Assembly: GCA_907165065.1 (NCBI GenBank)
Contig: OU015528.1
Location: 75,993,474 to 76,057,473, forward strand
Direction: 5' to 3'
Origin: Caprimulgus europaeus
Taxonomy: Eukaryota; Chordata; Aves; Caprimulgiformes; Caprimulgidae
DNA: 64,000 nucleotides
The position numbers and the translations under genes are program-made. The notes under the pieces are model-generated. The model was not told where the DNA came from, searched no databases, and saw nothing but the letters and a program-made list of their open reading frames with translations. Every line of letters starts with the position of its first letter. The stretch's first letter is position 1. Shown piece by piece: positions 51,807 to 61,030 of the stretch.

Positions 51807-51924
51807 CTATATTTTCCCATGAAAATTTCTCACAATGTTTCATATTAATGATCAGGCTCAAGGTAAGAAAAGCTTCAAGCTTAGTCTGCAAACAAAAACA
51901 TTAAAAATACCCTGTTCTATCATG

Positions 51925-52607
51925 TCCAGATGGAGATCAGTGAGAAGTGGTATCCCTCAAGGATGTGTACTGGGACCAGTACTGTTTAATATTTTCTTTA
52001 ATGACACAGCCAGCGGGATCAGTTGCAACTCCAGCAGTTTTGGAGATGACACCAAGCTGAGTGGTGTGGTTGGCACACCTGTGGGATGGGATGCCCTCCA
52101 GAAGGACCTGGACAAGCTCAAGACGTGGGTCCATGTGAGCCTCATGAGGTTTAACAAGGCCAAGTGCAAGGTCCTTCACCTGAGTCAAGGCCATCTCTGT
52201 CACCAGCACAGGCCAGGGGATGAAGGGATTGAAAGCAGCCCTGTGGAGAAGGACTTGGGGGTACTGGTGGATGAAAAGCTGGACATGGGCTGGCAATGTG
52301 TGCTTGCAGCCCAGAAAGCTGACTGTATCCTGGGCTACATCACAAGAGGCATGGCCAGCAGATCGAGGGAGGTGATTCTCCCTCTCTACTCTGCTCTGGT
52401 GAGACCCCACCTGCAGTGCTGTGTCCAGCTCTGGAGTCCTCAGTACCTCCTACCCATGGAGTGTGTCCAGGGGAGGCCACAAAAATGATCAGAGGGATGG
52501 AACACCTCTCCTATGAAGAAAAGGTGAGGGAGTTGGGGTTGTTCAGCCTGGAGAAAAGAAGGCTCCAGGGAGACCCTATTGTGTCCTTTCAGTACTTAAG
52601 CTTATAA
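51925..52607 (+). pseudogene. CR1 ORF2 reverse transcriptase fragment, frameshifted
   Basis: An open frame covers this segment up to 52488 (CR1 homology starts with SRWRSVRSG). The GIPQG block lies at 51949-51963, followed by VLGPVLFNIFFND, and the catalytic box at 52039-52050 reads FGDD where CR1 normally has FADD. DDTKLSG, KFNKAKC-like RFNKAKCKVLHL, EKDLGVLVDEKLDMGWQ and [18 protein letters not shown] then follow in proper CR1 order. One G appears lost near 52472-52479 (GGGGAGGCCAC where GAGGAGGGCCAC is expected), so the frame ends in a stop at 52486-52488. The CR1 reading resumes in another frame as [20 protein letters not shown], running to 52607. A few codons before the frameshift are also missing. 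It is a dead fragment of the enzyme that copies CR1 RNA at nicked target DNA. Confidence 0.92.
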
Positions 52608-52847
52608 GAAAGATGGGGACAAGCTTTTTAGTAGGGTTTGTTGTGACGGGAAAAAAGGTAATGGTTTTAAACCAAAAGAGGGTAGATTTAGACTAGATAT
52701 AAGCAGTAAATTTTTTATGATGAGTGTGGTAGATGAGAGGTGGTAGATGCCCCCTCCCTGGAAACATTCAACGTCAAGTTGGAGTGGGCTCTGAGCAACC
52801 TGGTGTAGTTGAAGATGTCCCTGCTCACTGTCAGGGGGTTGGACTAG

Positions 52848-52865
52848 ATGACCTTTAAAGGTCAT
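52848..52865. repeat. 18-bp perfect palindrome in the CR1 3' UTR
   Basis: ATGACCTTTAAAGGTCAT equals its own reverse complement. It contains TGACCT and AGGTCA, nuclear-receptor half-sites, separated by TTAA as an everted pair. It may be only a by-product of the CR1 consensus. Confidence 0.85.
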
Positions 52866-52893
52866 GGAGTCATATTCTATGATTCTATCATTC

Positions 52894-53216
52894 AGTGTCC
52901 CCTTGGCAAGCCCAGTTTAAGTCCTGTCATCCTATCTGTCCACTGTTGCACATCCAGATGAGAAAGAGGCAATAATGCTCTGCCTCTATACCCCACTTAG
53001 GGAACTACCTGGTTTCAGTTTCTGTATGGGTCAGGAGTGAGTGAGAGCTATAAGGTAAGAGACCTTTACATTAAGGTTAGATGTTCCTGTATCCTTAGCC
53101 TTCAAGGATGAGAAACATGAGGTGAAGGACTAAGGTTTCCCTTGGTGTAGATTGAGAAGCCAAAGCCAAGAGAAACAACTTAGCCCATCCTCCACTTCAG
53201 GTCAGCGCCAAACCAG
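52894..53216. other. Gene-free spacer
   Basis: About 320 bp between the CR1 tail and the unrecognised repeat copy. No coding or repeat homology seen. Confidence 0.45.
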
Positions 53217-53350
53217 GCCAGAGCTCCAATGCACCAAGATGCTGAGCATCTCTTATTCCATTCACCCAGGAATTCCACAAACTATCTCAATTTCAAAAAT
53301 TTTATTTCCAACAAGTTTAACTTAGAATTTCCATACACACATTTTTCACT
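53217..53350. repeat. Unrecognised interspersed repeat, copy A
   Basis: Aligns by eye, in the same orientation, to 63599-63738. Shared blocks in order include CAGAGCTC, GCACCAAGA, CATCTC, TATTCCAT, CCCA, AATTCCACAAA, ATCTC, ATTTCAA, ACTTT/TTTT-type pyrimidine runs, CAAGT and CAT(A)CACAC/ACATAGACTC, with one 4-base gap. I estimate roughly three quarters of positions identical in the central 90 bp. I do not recognise the family. It could be a piece of an old DNA transposon, SINE, or LINE 5' region. Confidence 0.65.
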
Positions 53351-54090
53351 GCCTTCCCACAGACAACACTCAATTATTTCTTCCAACACATCCACATGAA
53401 AACTATACTGTAGGAGTACAGATTCTTATTCCTTTCCCATTTGCAATTATTTATGGCTATTTTAATTATTTTGACTTTAAACTTTTCATATCTTAAAAAA
53501 AAGCCAGGTCTCCATTTTGCTGGCATTTTGCCAGCTTTTCCTACAACGCTGAAGAAAGCAACTATATGCTTTCTAAAAATAAAACTAGAAGATTAAGTTT
53601 AGCACAGAAAAACTTGTGACAGGCAATGGATTTTCCAAAACAGCCTCACGTATTTCATACACCGTGTAGCTATAGTAGGAGAGAAAACAAATAATACAGA
53701 ACAGAAACCCACTGTAAAATTATTTTAACTCTTGTGCTTGGATAGCAACGCTCCCACCCATCTTTTAGCTAAAAGTTTTTTCTATTGTGGTTAAGGACTT
53801 TGTCTTTAAAACTTTTATTTTTATGCTTTAAGTGAGGAGATTTCCTATGATCTTCAGCTTGTTTGACAAGAAACAGCCAGCACATCTGTGAAATATTACT
53901 TTAGCAAATTTATTACAGTTAGCCAGAAGGCAACAACCCTGAAAGTTTCCTCTACCTGCTGAAATCCAGTCTATTGTATAACTTGGGTCTCTCATGACAT
54001 AACATGTCTCACCAGTGAGAGCTTAGCATTTCTCAGTTAATATGATAAAGAAGTACAAGCTTTCCAAGATTTTGAGTCATGTTAAAGTAA

Positions 54091-54103
54091 ATATATATAT
54101 ATA
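54091..54103. repeat. Short (AT)n run
   Basis: About six AT units, followed 20-40 bp later by a short TATACACACACA segment. Confidence 0.8.
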
Positions 54104-55261
54104 CTTTTGAAAACAGTAATTGTATATACACACACATACACAAAAGGATCTCTAAGCAATGTCATCATCCTTAGTTTAGACAGCTGTGGAGTCAAAAATG
54201 TTCCAGATCAACTAGCTACAAATATTTGAAGGTCAAGTACAGGACAAAACATTTAAAAAATCATAAGCAATAATGGCTACTGAGCATTAGAAAGGTGATT
54301 TTATGTCATGAGATTTTTTTTTTACCAGATGTTTCTTTACCAGAAACCTACTGGACTGAGAACTTCGCAGTGTTGGACAGGAAAATAAACCAAGTATAGT
54401 AAGCAGTTTGAGTTAGTTATTTAATCTTCTTTCAAGAGTGTTATCTCATTCAAAATATTTTAGGAGCCAAAGAAGGTCTGCCAAAGCACAATTTATTAGT
54501 CAGGATGCCAAACATCCTGGTTATCAGGCAGTAATAGGGAAATAAATAGCCTTCTAACATCATCCCAATACATATTTTTCATCGCTTTTTCATACAAAGC
54601 AATATTAAGTTATTTGAAAGAAATCCTGGTCTTTTACCAGGAAAACCTCACTCTCTCTAGGGAGCCTGTTGTTAAACAAAAGCTTATCTATTAAAGAGTG
54701 GCCTCCAACTTCAGGGCTGCTGTTGTGGGCTGATAAAGGCTCTTCTTCAGACTGCCTCATGCTTTCCCTCCCCACCATCAAGTCCACCCCCCTGCCTCTC
54801 CTCCCAGTGCCTAATACCTCGCCTTTTAAGCAACGGAGTGACTAATTGAAAATGCATTCCAGTGCTTTACAAGCAGCCTTTTCTTTCCTGCTGACCAGCC
54901 AAATGTTTTAAAGTTGGCAAGATGCTGTTTTAACTCGGGAACTCAGGCTCTTGTTCGTGGCCTGGATGTGTGAAAAAAATCTGGCTGAATTAACTAATTC
55001 TGTTGAAAAATAAAAATTAAAAATCTCACTTCTAGAACTGATATGACTAAATCCAATTATTACATATCTTTAAAGCAAGTCCATTCTCTCTTTTTGAAAT
55101 ACATGATCCAGGAGACAAGAAATTTTAAGTCCTAAGTTTAAGAAATGCATGAAGTCGTGCACCACTGCTTGGACAGAACCAGAAAAAAAGCAGTTACAAG
55201 CAGGCATAAATCCAAATGACAATTACCCTTTGGGAAAGAGTACTATAACCAAAACACCCCG

Positions 55262-55295
55262 GAGACAGTCAGTAATCAGAGACAGTCAGTAATCA
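55262..55295. repeat. Perfect 17-bp tandem duplication
   Basis: GAGACAGTCAGTAATCA occurs twice head to tail with no mismatch. Perfect identity suggests a recent slippage event. Confidence 0.92.
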
Positions 55296-56256
55296 CTGAT
55301 TCATGACCGGTCAATGGCCAACCAGTCTGGGCTGGGATTCAGTGCATCTTATCACACACAGCAACTTAGAAACTGGCTTCATCCAGCAGCTGCAGGGGTT
55401 TAAGGTTTTTGTTTCTTTGCTAGGATTGTTTAGGATTGTACAAATCCTACACTTTAACAGTTAATCATTAATCTTAAATTACATAAATGTGTCTCATACT
55501 TATCAACTTCTCATTTCTATGAAGTCTGTAGAGACAAACTTTCAAGAGATTGTGGTGTTTTTTTAATACAGATTGTGATTTTAATGGATTTTCAAGTACT
55601 TTCAGGTTTTGCTCATGACAACTGCTACAATAAAAAGCCTTATGAACAAAGATGTGTTTTATGCCTATTCATCTAACAGAAAATGACTATTACGGCATAC
55701 TTTATTATGGGAGAAATTCTTTCCAGCCTCTCTGAAGAGACAATCTTCCCCAAACTCCCATCATCCTAGTTGTTTTTAAGGTGTTTGTTGCTCACTTTTA
55801 AACAGCATATGAGCCAAACATTTATGTCCTGTGCTAAATTTTTCTTTATTGGCTACCAGGAGGGTTTCTTCATTCTGCAGCATTGGCAAAGTGAGAACAC
55901 TTCTGTAGTCCAAGACAAGGCTTGTCCTTCCTAACCCAAAGGGAAGAATGAAAGAAAAGAAAAGCTCCTCGTATTTGCCAGACATGTTCAAAAAGAGCTA
56001 CTTGCATACCCCAATCTGCTTCTTTCATTCCATTCAGAAGAGTCATGGGTCAAATTTGGTAGAGAGGAAAATAGCAGCTGTTAACTATTCCAGCGCCATA
56101 GCAGACTGAAAAGCCAAAGCTGACAGAGTCTGTCTTTTCATTTCCATTCTTTTAGTGTCAGGTCATACAGTGAACACCAAGAGGTCCTTATGAATCTTTA
56201 TGAAAAGGTTATTGTTCAGGCTGCCTCCATAACGCAGTCCAGAAAATAAAAACTTT

Positions 56257-56299
56257 GGTAATGACCTTAATAAGTGCTTTGTTGTGAAGGCCATGTTTT
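56257..56299 (+). repeat. 43-bp dispersed duplicate, copy 1
   Basis: Starts GGTAATGACCTTAATAAGTG and ends GGCCATGTTTT. The same 43 bp occurs in the same orientation at 58592-58634 with a single mismatch (C here at 56291, A there). Sequence on both sides is unrelated between the copies. Confidence 0.93.
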
Positions 56300-57101
56300 C
56301 ACATGAACCACAGCTGCATTTGTACAGTCTGGATACCATCTCATGCAGCGCTGAAGTATAAGTCTAAGAGTAATTAAATTATGCTGAATGCATACTGTAA
56401 AGTGTTTAGAAAATGATTTCCAAAGAGACAAAGGAAAATTAATGGCTCCACATCCATATGTATCTTTAATAGACTCTTCAAATATTTACCTCTGGCTGTT
56501 ATCCTTCACAGAAGTCCAGAGAACAGGATGATTATTGGTAAGGGACTAGATAGAAATACTCAGTTAATTCCTCTTAGCCTTTCTTCTTGACATTGAGAAA
56601 ACTGTTTTTCATCTGTGCCCTACTTTCCTGTCTGGGAGGGACTGATATCACCCTAGCAATCTACTGAGCAGAACACTAGGAACTTAGTAGAAGACACAAA
56701 AATTGGCAGCTTTATGAAATTTCCTCCTTTCCAAGATTGTTTTAGGTCCAAATCAACTAAAACACTGGTTTGTCATTCAGTGTAAAAGAACATGATCTGT
56801 TGAGACAGATGGCTTCTACCATTTCAAAAATTTAAGAGTTGCTGTAGCAAAGCAAGGAACCCCTGAAGCTTTAAAAAATGGTCACCTAAACCATACTCTT
56901 TAAAATGAAAATAGTTTAAAAGCTCCAAAGTCTAGAGAGAAATAAAGGGAAAATAACAAAAGGGGAAAATTATGCCATTTTTTAAATGGTGAAATAAATC
57001 TTCCATTTCTGACATTCTTTTTTATTAAACTACATTCACGCACATGATTTTGAATGTACCAACCACAAACACCTACCTTGTACATGGAGCTTATAACCTT
57101 T

Positions 57102-57105
<4 letters not shown>

Positions 57106-57174
<69 letters not shown>
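57106..57174. repeat. Pure (AG)n microsatellite, 69 bp
   Basis: About 34 uninterrupted AG units, the longest pure microsatellite in the window. On the minus strand it is (CT)n and translates as alternating Ser-Leu, which creates a false 121-codon frame. A tract this long and pure is expected to be highly length-variable and can form H-DNA triplex under superhelical stress. Confidence 0.98.
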
Positions 57175-57176
<2 letters not shown>

Positions 57177-58591
57177 AGGTCCCCTGTGACAATGTGCTTT
57201 GCTATAGACCTAAAGATGATGACATGCAAGTAGGGAAAGAGAAAATGCTTTAGATGCCAGAGCAATCACATACATATTTCATATAAAGGCACAGAGAAGC
57301 ATCCTTTTAGCCTGTGTATGAACTGCACCAGCACAGGCTGAGTTTATGTCTGATGCTGGTCAGGATTCAAGATTTGCTGGACTCACTAGAGATAACACTA
57401 TTTCATCTTCCTTTCTTATTACAAAGGCATGGAGAGCTCATAAAATGGGAAGACTACTTTTTTTGCTGTAACAGCTGGCAGGAGATTTTTATAGGCACAA
57501 AAAACAATTAAGTGTCCTGATTCTGGGCATGTAACTCCCCTGGAGCCTTTGTTTAGAAGTGCTTATCTGCTTGCATAGGCACAAGCATCTACAAATCTAT
57601 GTACAGGGGTGTGTGTGTATATTTAAACAAAGCACCATGGAACACACTGAAATTATCTGTTGCTCTCCTGAGGAAAAATCTCAATGTTTTATTCCTATGA
57701 AAATAGTACAGGAGAGAGTTTTATAACAGTATTACTTCATCAATAGATGGCTGAAATTAAACTCAGTTCTAAAATGCAACTTATCCATATGAAAAGTTCA
57801 CTAAAAAGGTCATTTTCCTAATTCAGGGGAAATCAGATAAAAGTTTTTTTTTTCTTCTTAATTATTGAGTACAATTATTTGCCTTTATTATCTAAATAAA
57901 CTCATTTGTGAAAAAGCAGTATCATGGTTTTTTCTATTTCTGAGGACTACTCATTTTAAAAAAAGCATCACATAAATGTTCATTCATTCCCAAATCGGCT
58001 ATTCCCTTACTTCCTACAACTCTTCATGAAAGTTTTATATATTTCAAAGCATTAATAGCTATTGTAGCCCACATTATATTATTTATATACATAGGTCATA
58101 TTCACACACTCAGTGTGTTTACAAGAGATCCTTTCCTTCCGTTCAAAAACATTAAAAAATCTCATGTCACACTTTTCTTTCTTGCCGACCTCATTTACAA
58201 AAGCCCAAGCACTGTAGTGATTTTTCTCTCAGACAAGGCCTAGGCTGTGATTCCAATAAAGACAAGCACAGGTCCCCATGCTGAAAATAAAACATTTTTA
58301 TTACTTTCTAAACCTCAGGCATAAACATTCGTTTCTTCATCTGACAAAATCCAACCAGTAAAGACTGCAAAAAGAGTTAGATTAATAGAACCAACTTTCT
58401 AGAACATTACACTGCCCTCTAGAGACTGGATGTCTTGAAAATTTCCTAATGTATGGTTTGGCCCACAGAGCAGCAAAGAAAATATCCTTGTTTTCTCATT
58501 TGGATGGTCAGTTGCTATAGCCTCAGCAAATCTGTGCTTCCCTGGAAGCTGCAAGACCTAACATGGGTTGAGTCTCTCAGACCTGGACTGA

Positions 58592-58634
58592 GGTAATGAC
58601 CTTAATAAGTGCTTTGTTGTGAAGGACATGTTTT
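58592..58634 (+). repeat. 43-bp dispersed duplicate, copy 2
   Basis: Begins GGTAATGACCTTAATAAGTG and ends GGACATGTTTT. It matches 56257-56299 at 42 of 43 positions; see that entry. Confidence 0.93.
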
Positions 58635-59057
58635 GGCCATTAGCCTGGTTGCTAATAACTCCTAGGGTGTCCTTGGGAAACTTCTCACAGGTTCCTGATG
58701 TGTCCAGCAAGAAGATATCAGTGGATCACCCTATATGGCCTTCCTAGATTTCACTGCTCCCCTGTCTGACAGAATTTTTAGAGGAATGAATTATGTTTAT
58801 TCCTTAGCAGCCAGGAAGGAGTCCAGTCTCTGAAGAAATCAGGAGGGGAAGATGTTGCAGCTTTTCATTATAATTTGTTCAAATAATTTATGTTTCTCTC
58901 TTTTAGTTTGTAGCTTGTCTTCAAAGAAGATGTTCCAGCTCTTGCTAATTATTCCTTACCAACTAATTTGAGAAAATTTTTTCCTCTTTGAAAACAGGTG
59001 TCTAATCACTTACCAGGCTGCTTTTAGATACCCCATAGGTACCCCAACACCTTCATT

Positions 59058-59089
59058 CCCCCCCCCACCCCCACTTTTTTTTTTTTTTT
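59058..59089. repeat. C-run followed by T-run
   Basis: Nine C residues, an A, five C, AC and then fifteen T. Homopurine on the minus strand. Confidence 0.85.
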
Positions 59090-59418
59090 AATACTTGGTC
59101 CTTGGAAAGTAAACAGAAAATGAACTAATCATGAACAGACCTACATTTCCTAGGAAAAGCTGAGTATTTTTGCCTCTCGTGGAACATTTATATGCATCCA
59201 CAAATGAAAAAGAAAGGTTGAAATTGTCCCAAACAGACTGAACTCTATATAATTTTCTTCAATACTTGAATCATTTGTTTCACCAAATCACAGAATGGTT
59301 GAGTTTGGAAGGGACTGACCTCTGGAGGTCATCTAGTCCAGACCCCCCTGCTCAAGCAGGGCCATCTAGAGTCAGTAGTTCAGGACTGTGTCCAAATGGC
59401 TTTGAAATATCTTCAAAG

Positions 59419-59451
59419 GGATGTGATCCTTCCCCTCTATTCAGTGCTGAC
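59419..59451 (+). repeat. Inverted CR1 segment inside the minus-strand copy
   Basis: GATGTGATCCTTCCCCTCTA followed by TTCAGTGCTGA reads on the plus strand as the sense CR1 codons for VILPLYSAL (compare 52371-52400 in the plus-strand copy). Everything on both sides is antisense CR1. Confidence 0.85.
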
Positions 59452-59452
59452 C

Positions 59453-61030
59453 TGTTGGAAATATGTTGTCTAATGCAGCCCGGGATACCATCTGCCTTCT
59501 TTGCCACAAGGCTGCATTGGTGGCTCACGTTCAACTTGGTGTTCAGCAGGACCCCCAGGTCCTTTTCTGCCAAGCTGCTTTCCAGCTAGGTGGTCCCCGA
59601 CATGTACTGGTGCATGGGACTGTTCCTCTCCAAGTGCAGGCTTTTGCCCTTCTCCGTGAGATTCCTGTCAGCCCGTTTCTCCAGCCTGTTGAGGTCCCTC
59701 TGGATGGCAGCAGGGCCCTCTGGCATATCAGCCACTCCTTCCAGCTTGGTGTCATCAGCAAACTCGCTGAGGGTATACTCTGCCACATCATCTAGATCAT
59801 TAATGAAGATGTTAAACAGGACTGGACCCTTGGGGTACACTGTTAGTTACCAGCCTCCAAGTAGACTTTACACCACTGATCTCCACCCCCTGGACCTGAC
59901 CATTCAGCCAGTTTTCAACCCACCTCACTGTCTGCTCATCCAACCCACACATCACCAGCTTGTCTATAAGCATCTTATAGAAGACAGTGTCATAGACTCT
60001 ACTGAAGTCCAGGCAGGCACTGTCCGCTGCCTTCCCCTCATCTACCAGGCCAGTGATTTAATCACAGAAATTTATCCAGTCAACTACTCGTGATGACTTT
60101 TTTGTCCTCAATGTGCCTGGAAATGGTTCCCAGGATTAGTTGTTCCATCATGTTCCCAGGGATCAAGGTGAGGCTGACTGGCTGGTAGTTCCCTGCGTCC
60201 TCCTCCTTGACCTTCTTGAGAATAGGAGGGACATTTGCTTTCTTTCAGTCTTCAGGCACTTCTCCTAGGAACTGCCATCAATCAAAGATCTTTGACAGCA
60301 TCCTTGCCATGACATCTGAGCGCTTCCTCAGCACTCATGGGTGTACCCCATCAGGGCCCATGGATATAAATCTGTCTGTCCAGTTTGCTTAAGTATTCGT
60401 TGACCTGAATAACTTCTAACAGCAGATATTCCTTGCTCCAGCCCTTCCTCCTGGTCTCTGGGAACTTAAAGCTGGTCTTGCTCGTCAAGACTGAGGCAAG
60501 GGCAGCCTTCAGTATCCCAGCCTTTTCTATGTCCTGTGTAATGAGGTTCTGTGTCTCATTGGGCAATGGACCCACATTTCCCTGAGTCTTCCTTTTGTCA
60601 GCTATGTATTTATAGAAGCCTTTCTTGATGTCTCTGACATCCCTGGCCAGATTAAATTCCATCTGGGCTTTAGCTATCTTAACTTTATCCCTGGATGACT
60701 GGACAGTGTTTCTGTATTCCTCTCAGGTTAGCCATACTTACTTCTGCCCTCTGTATACTTTCCTTTCATGTCTGAGCTTGGCCAGGAACTCCTTGTTCAT
60801 GCACACAGGCCTCCTGACATTTTTGCCTGACTTCTGATTTGTTGGAATGGAACTCTCTTGAGCTTGGAGAAGGTGATCCTTGAATATGAACCAGCTTTCT
60901 TGGGCCACCCTTTCCTTCCATGGCCTTATCCCATCTTTGAAAGTGCCGAAGTCTGCTCTGCTGAAGTTTTGAGCTTACTTTTCACCCTCCTCCTTGTCCT
61001 CAAGATCCTGAACTCCACTCAAAGGTTGTT
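59453..61030 (-). pseudogene. CR1 ORF2 remnant: linker and reverse transcriptase with stops and frameshifts
   Basis: Reading the minus strand from 61030: VEFRILRTRRRVKSKLK, then in other frames FSRADFGTFKDG and AQESWFIFKDHLLQAQESS, are the segment after the endonuclease. MEFNLARDVRDIKKGFYKYI with ADKRKTQGNVGPLPNE (frame 60662-60351) is the linker before the reverse transcriptase. PED-stop-KKANVPPIL follows, where a TGA at 60245-60247 replaces the usual Trp codon. PVSLTLIPGNMMEQLI comes next. From 59840, GPVLFNIFINDLDD and EFADDTKLEGVADMPEG keep the intact catalytic FADD at 59751-59762, and EKDLGVLLNTKLNVSHQ, KKADGIPGCIRQHI end the part in antisense orientation. Frames change several times, so no enzyme can be made. 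Confidence 0.9.

Larger units (their letters stand above)
43191..51923. other. Long gene-free stretch
   Basis: No coding homology or repeat family recognised. Simple sequence: A-run at 44310-44329, T-run near 44932-44946, CCTTCC-rich segment at about 45138-45165, T-runs near 47244-47258, A/C-rich tracts at about 47980-48020 and 48385-48430, AAAG repeat at 49037-49063, A-run at 49372-49387, and A-rich near 50608-50640. Two short tandem duplications (47865-47898, 51108-51143) and two hairpins (50704-50723, 51787-51806) are listed separately. Open frames up to 109 codons on opposite strands at 43524-43853 overlap fully and have no motifs. Confidence 0.45.
51924..52893 (+). mobile_element. CR1 LINE fragment: reverse transcriptase palm to 3' tail (+)
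   Basis: About 970 bp of CR1, 5'-truncated just before the GIPQG block of the reverse transcriptase and complete at the 3' end. The coding part runs to about 52607. The 3' UTR follows with GATGAGTGTGGTAGATGAGA, CTCCCTGGAAACATTCAA, GGGGGTTGGACTAGATGACC, and the terminal 8-bp-type repeat TATTCTATGATTCTATCATT. CR1 inserts by target-primed reverse transcription with no poly(A) tail, as seen here. Its 3' UTR carries an 18-bp perfect palindrome (52848-52865). Several indels and frame breaks show it is inactive. Confidence 0.96.
53351..57105. other. Gene-free AT-rich stretch
   Basis: No coding homology recognised. It contains a TA run at 54091-54103, CA-rich sequence near 54126-54142, a T-run near 54306-54314, a 17-bp tandem duplication at 55262-55295, and the first copy of a 43-bp duplicated segment at 56257-56299. 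Confidence 0.45.
57175..59284. other. Gene-free stretch
   Basis: No coding homology recognised. It contains T-runs near 57844-57852, the second copy of the 43-bp duplicate (58592-58634), and a C-run joined to a T-run at 59058-59089. Confidence 0.45.
59285..61030 (-). mobile_element. CR1 LINE, long rearranged copy (-)
   Basis: On the plus strand it begins with a complemented tail (AATCACAGAATGGTTGAGTT, GGTCATCTAGTCCAGACCCC, CTGCTCAAGCAGGGCCATCT) up to about 59418. The expected rest of the 3' UTR and the ORF2 C-terminus is missing. Instead there are about 33 bp in the opposite (sense) orientation (59419-59451), and from about 59453 antisense reverse transcriptase sequence resumes and continues through the palm (FADD at 59751-59762), fingers, and the endonuclease-to-reverse-transcriptase linker to about 61030. 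In the minus-strand direction the element therefore starts near the end of the endonuclease domain, is frameshifted several times, and ends in a rearranged 3' part with the tail retained. It is the most complete CR1 in the window and clearly inactive. Confidence 0.94.

Noticed and set aside
51937..52410. A 157-codon minus-strand frame
   Set aside because: Antisense of the CR1 reverse transcriptase fragment, which explains the sequence fully on the plus strand.
52602..52865. An 87-codon minus-strand frame in the CR1 3' UTR
   Set aside because: Antisense shadow of the CR1 sequence.
56900..57265. A 121-codon minus-strand frame with a long Ser-Leu repeat
   Set aside because: The repeat is the translation of the AG microsatellite at 57106-57174; no other part resembles a protein.
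59463..60093. Plus-strand frames of 110 and 167 codons
   Set aside because: They read antisense CR1; the minus strand carries the recognisable reverse transcriptase motifs.
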